Assembly: GCF_048771995.1 (NCBI RefSeq) | Contig: NC_133027.1 | Span: 8,428,001 to 8,492,000 of the forward strand | Direction of reading: 5' to 3' | Length of the DNA stretch: 64,000 nucleotides | Source: Taeniopygia guttata | Taxonomy: Eukaryota; Chordata; Aves; Passeriformes; Estrildidae | Part shown: in pieces, positions 62,701 to 64,000 of the stretch | How positions within the stretch are numbered: the first letter of the stretch is position 1 | How the letters are laid out: each line of letters begins with the position of its first letter | Notes under the pieces: model-generated | The model's input: only the letters and a program-made list of their open reading frames with translations | Database searches by the model: none | What the model was told of the DNA's origin: nothing | Made by a program: the position numbers and the translations under genes

Positions 62701-64000
62701 AATCCTGTATGTGTCATTCAGCTGTGTTAATGAGTGCAGAAAAAGAACCTCCATTAGCAGATGAAATATGCAGCTTTGTCTCTGTTCTCAGACTGTTAAT
62801 TTCTTATTTAGTGATGCTAGTGGGAAATTATGTTACATCCCCCTAAAATGTTTATCTTACGCACAAGATTTTTTATTTAGGTTCCTCAGCCTGCGTTTAT
62901 CACCACAGCAGCATAAGAAACTGCAAGGTCCCATTATGTGTGGTACTGAGGATAATTTCACATTGCCTTTTTGGTGTCACCATTTGTTCTCATATGAGTC
63001 CCTACTGCTCACTTTGCTTTGTGCTGAGGTGCAGCAGCTGGTTGCCTTGTTATAGAAACTCGAATAGGAGTTTAGGTGTTTGCACTGAAGATAGTACAAA
63101 GATCTGTCTAGAAAATTCCATGGTATTTATACTCCTAAAGATATTATCAAGCCTCATGTGAGATTTTCAGGAACATGAAGAGTTCTGGATCCAATGAAAT
63201 AAATATGGAATGTGAAGCCTGCACTCTAGGGACAGAATGAACAATTTCCTCATTTATCTTTTACACACGCCCCTCTGGTATTTAAGCACTCTGAAAATGT
63301 TAACAGTTCTTGATATTCCTATGGGGGAAGAGATGGTGCCATTCCTATTCTACTGCCAGTCAGGAAGATGCAGCACTAAATAGGTTTTTGAAAGCCATTA
63401 AAAAAAAAGTTCTGATTGATTTATTTTCAAGAAATTTTGCATTTTACTGTACTTTTCTGTTTCAGTTAAACAAAATGAATCTTAGCATCCCTAACTTTTG
63501 AGTAATCAATTCTGCAGTGGTACTTTGTCACCTTCTTCAGGAGATATTTGCTTTTAAGCTACAACCCAGCAACATCCTGACCTCTCCACATATATCTATT
63601 CTATGTTTTATGTCTTTTTGCCCTGGTCAGTTTCACCTTCTTTTTTTTTTTTTTTTTTTTTTTTCCTTTCAACTCAACTTCAATCTCTCTTTATCCTTTC
63701 TTTCACTTCTATATCACATTCTCTGGTCTTGTATGTTATCTCCACTGTTGCTATATCTGTCTTCCTCTTATCAAGGCTGAATCCTCTAATCATAGTGTCC
63801 CCATACCGATTCTTTGTCTCAGTCTACTCTCTTTGCCTTATTGTACTTTTGCTGTAGTCTTGCTGCTGTTCTGAGTATTTTCTAGTTTGTGCAGCTGAAG
63901 AATCATTGAAGACTCATAAGACACAATAACCCTGCAGCCATTTCCTCTGGATGACTTTAGAGGGAAAATTGCCATAATTTCAGTAAATCCTTCACTCCCT
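59796..64000. other. Unique non-coding sequence with T tracts
   Basis: T20 lies at 62568-62587 and T24 at 63641-63664, the second followed by a C/T-rich stretch to about 63745. No gene or convincing mobile element is recognised. The minus-strand frames at 60010-60246 and 60946-61149 are not family-like. Confidence 0.6.

Noticed and set aside
1..64000. tRNA, rRNA, CRISPR arrays or bacterial-type operons
   Set aside because: None of their sequence hallmarks were seen; the window is vertebrate non-coding DNA.

Overview
This window reads as vertebrate, almost certainly avian, nuclear DNA with no recognisable protein-coding gene. Three things point to a bird. Several CR1 LINE 3' ends carry the typical octamer-type tail (ATTCTATG-like). 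A roughly 1.1-kb LTR-like element matches, from memory, a repeat common in avian genomes. The rest is AT-rich, CpG-poor sequence with short microsatellites and few repeats. No reading frame matches a protein family I know. The open frames are short, usually have an equally long frame on the other strand, and lack exon-intron context. I read the window as a gene desert or the inside of a very long intron.

Layout: 1-1512 is unique sequence. 1513-1950 is a CR1 with a second CR1 inserted into it, followed directly by an exon-like segment with strong splice-site matches (1970-2071). 2204-11052 is unique sequence with a small CR1 scrap (3640-3705), an AAT run, a long CT tract (5591-5714) and a 40-bp antisense island of LTR sequence (10468-10507). 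11053-12142 is a solo LTR in + orientation with an internal tandem repeat of about 49 bp. A minus-strand CR1 3' end lies at 13728-13893. From 18 to 48 kb the sequence is unique and AT-rich, with TG, TA, AAACC, GATGGT and homopolymer runs. Several short blocks there look like conserved non-coding elements (29840-30060, 34160-34280, 36340-36460, 39240-39400), and one has unusually dense CpG (42180-42431). A CR1 scrap and a perfect 13-bp hairpin sit at 48608-48894. The best CR1 copy is at 57478-57905, minus strand. A Ser/AGC-rich open stretch of unknown meaning lies at 59474-59795, and the window ends in unique sequence with T tracts.

No operon-like or cooperating gene set exists here, and I found no convincing new biological system. 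The most informative items are the nested CR1 pair with its adjacent exon-like segment, the LTR and its 40-bp inverted satellite match, the CpG-dense block at 42.2-42.4 kb, and the homeodomain-site-rich blocks. Family assignments of repeats rest on remembered consensus sequences, not on a database search.
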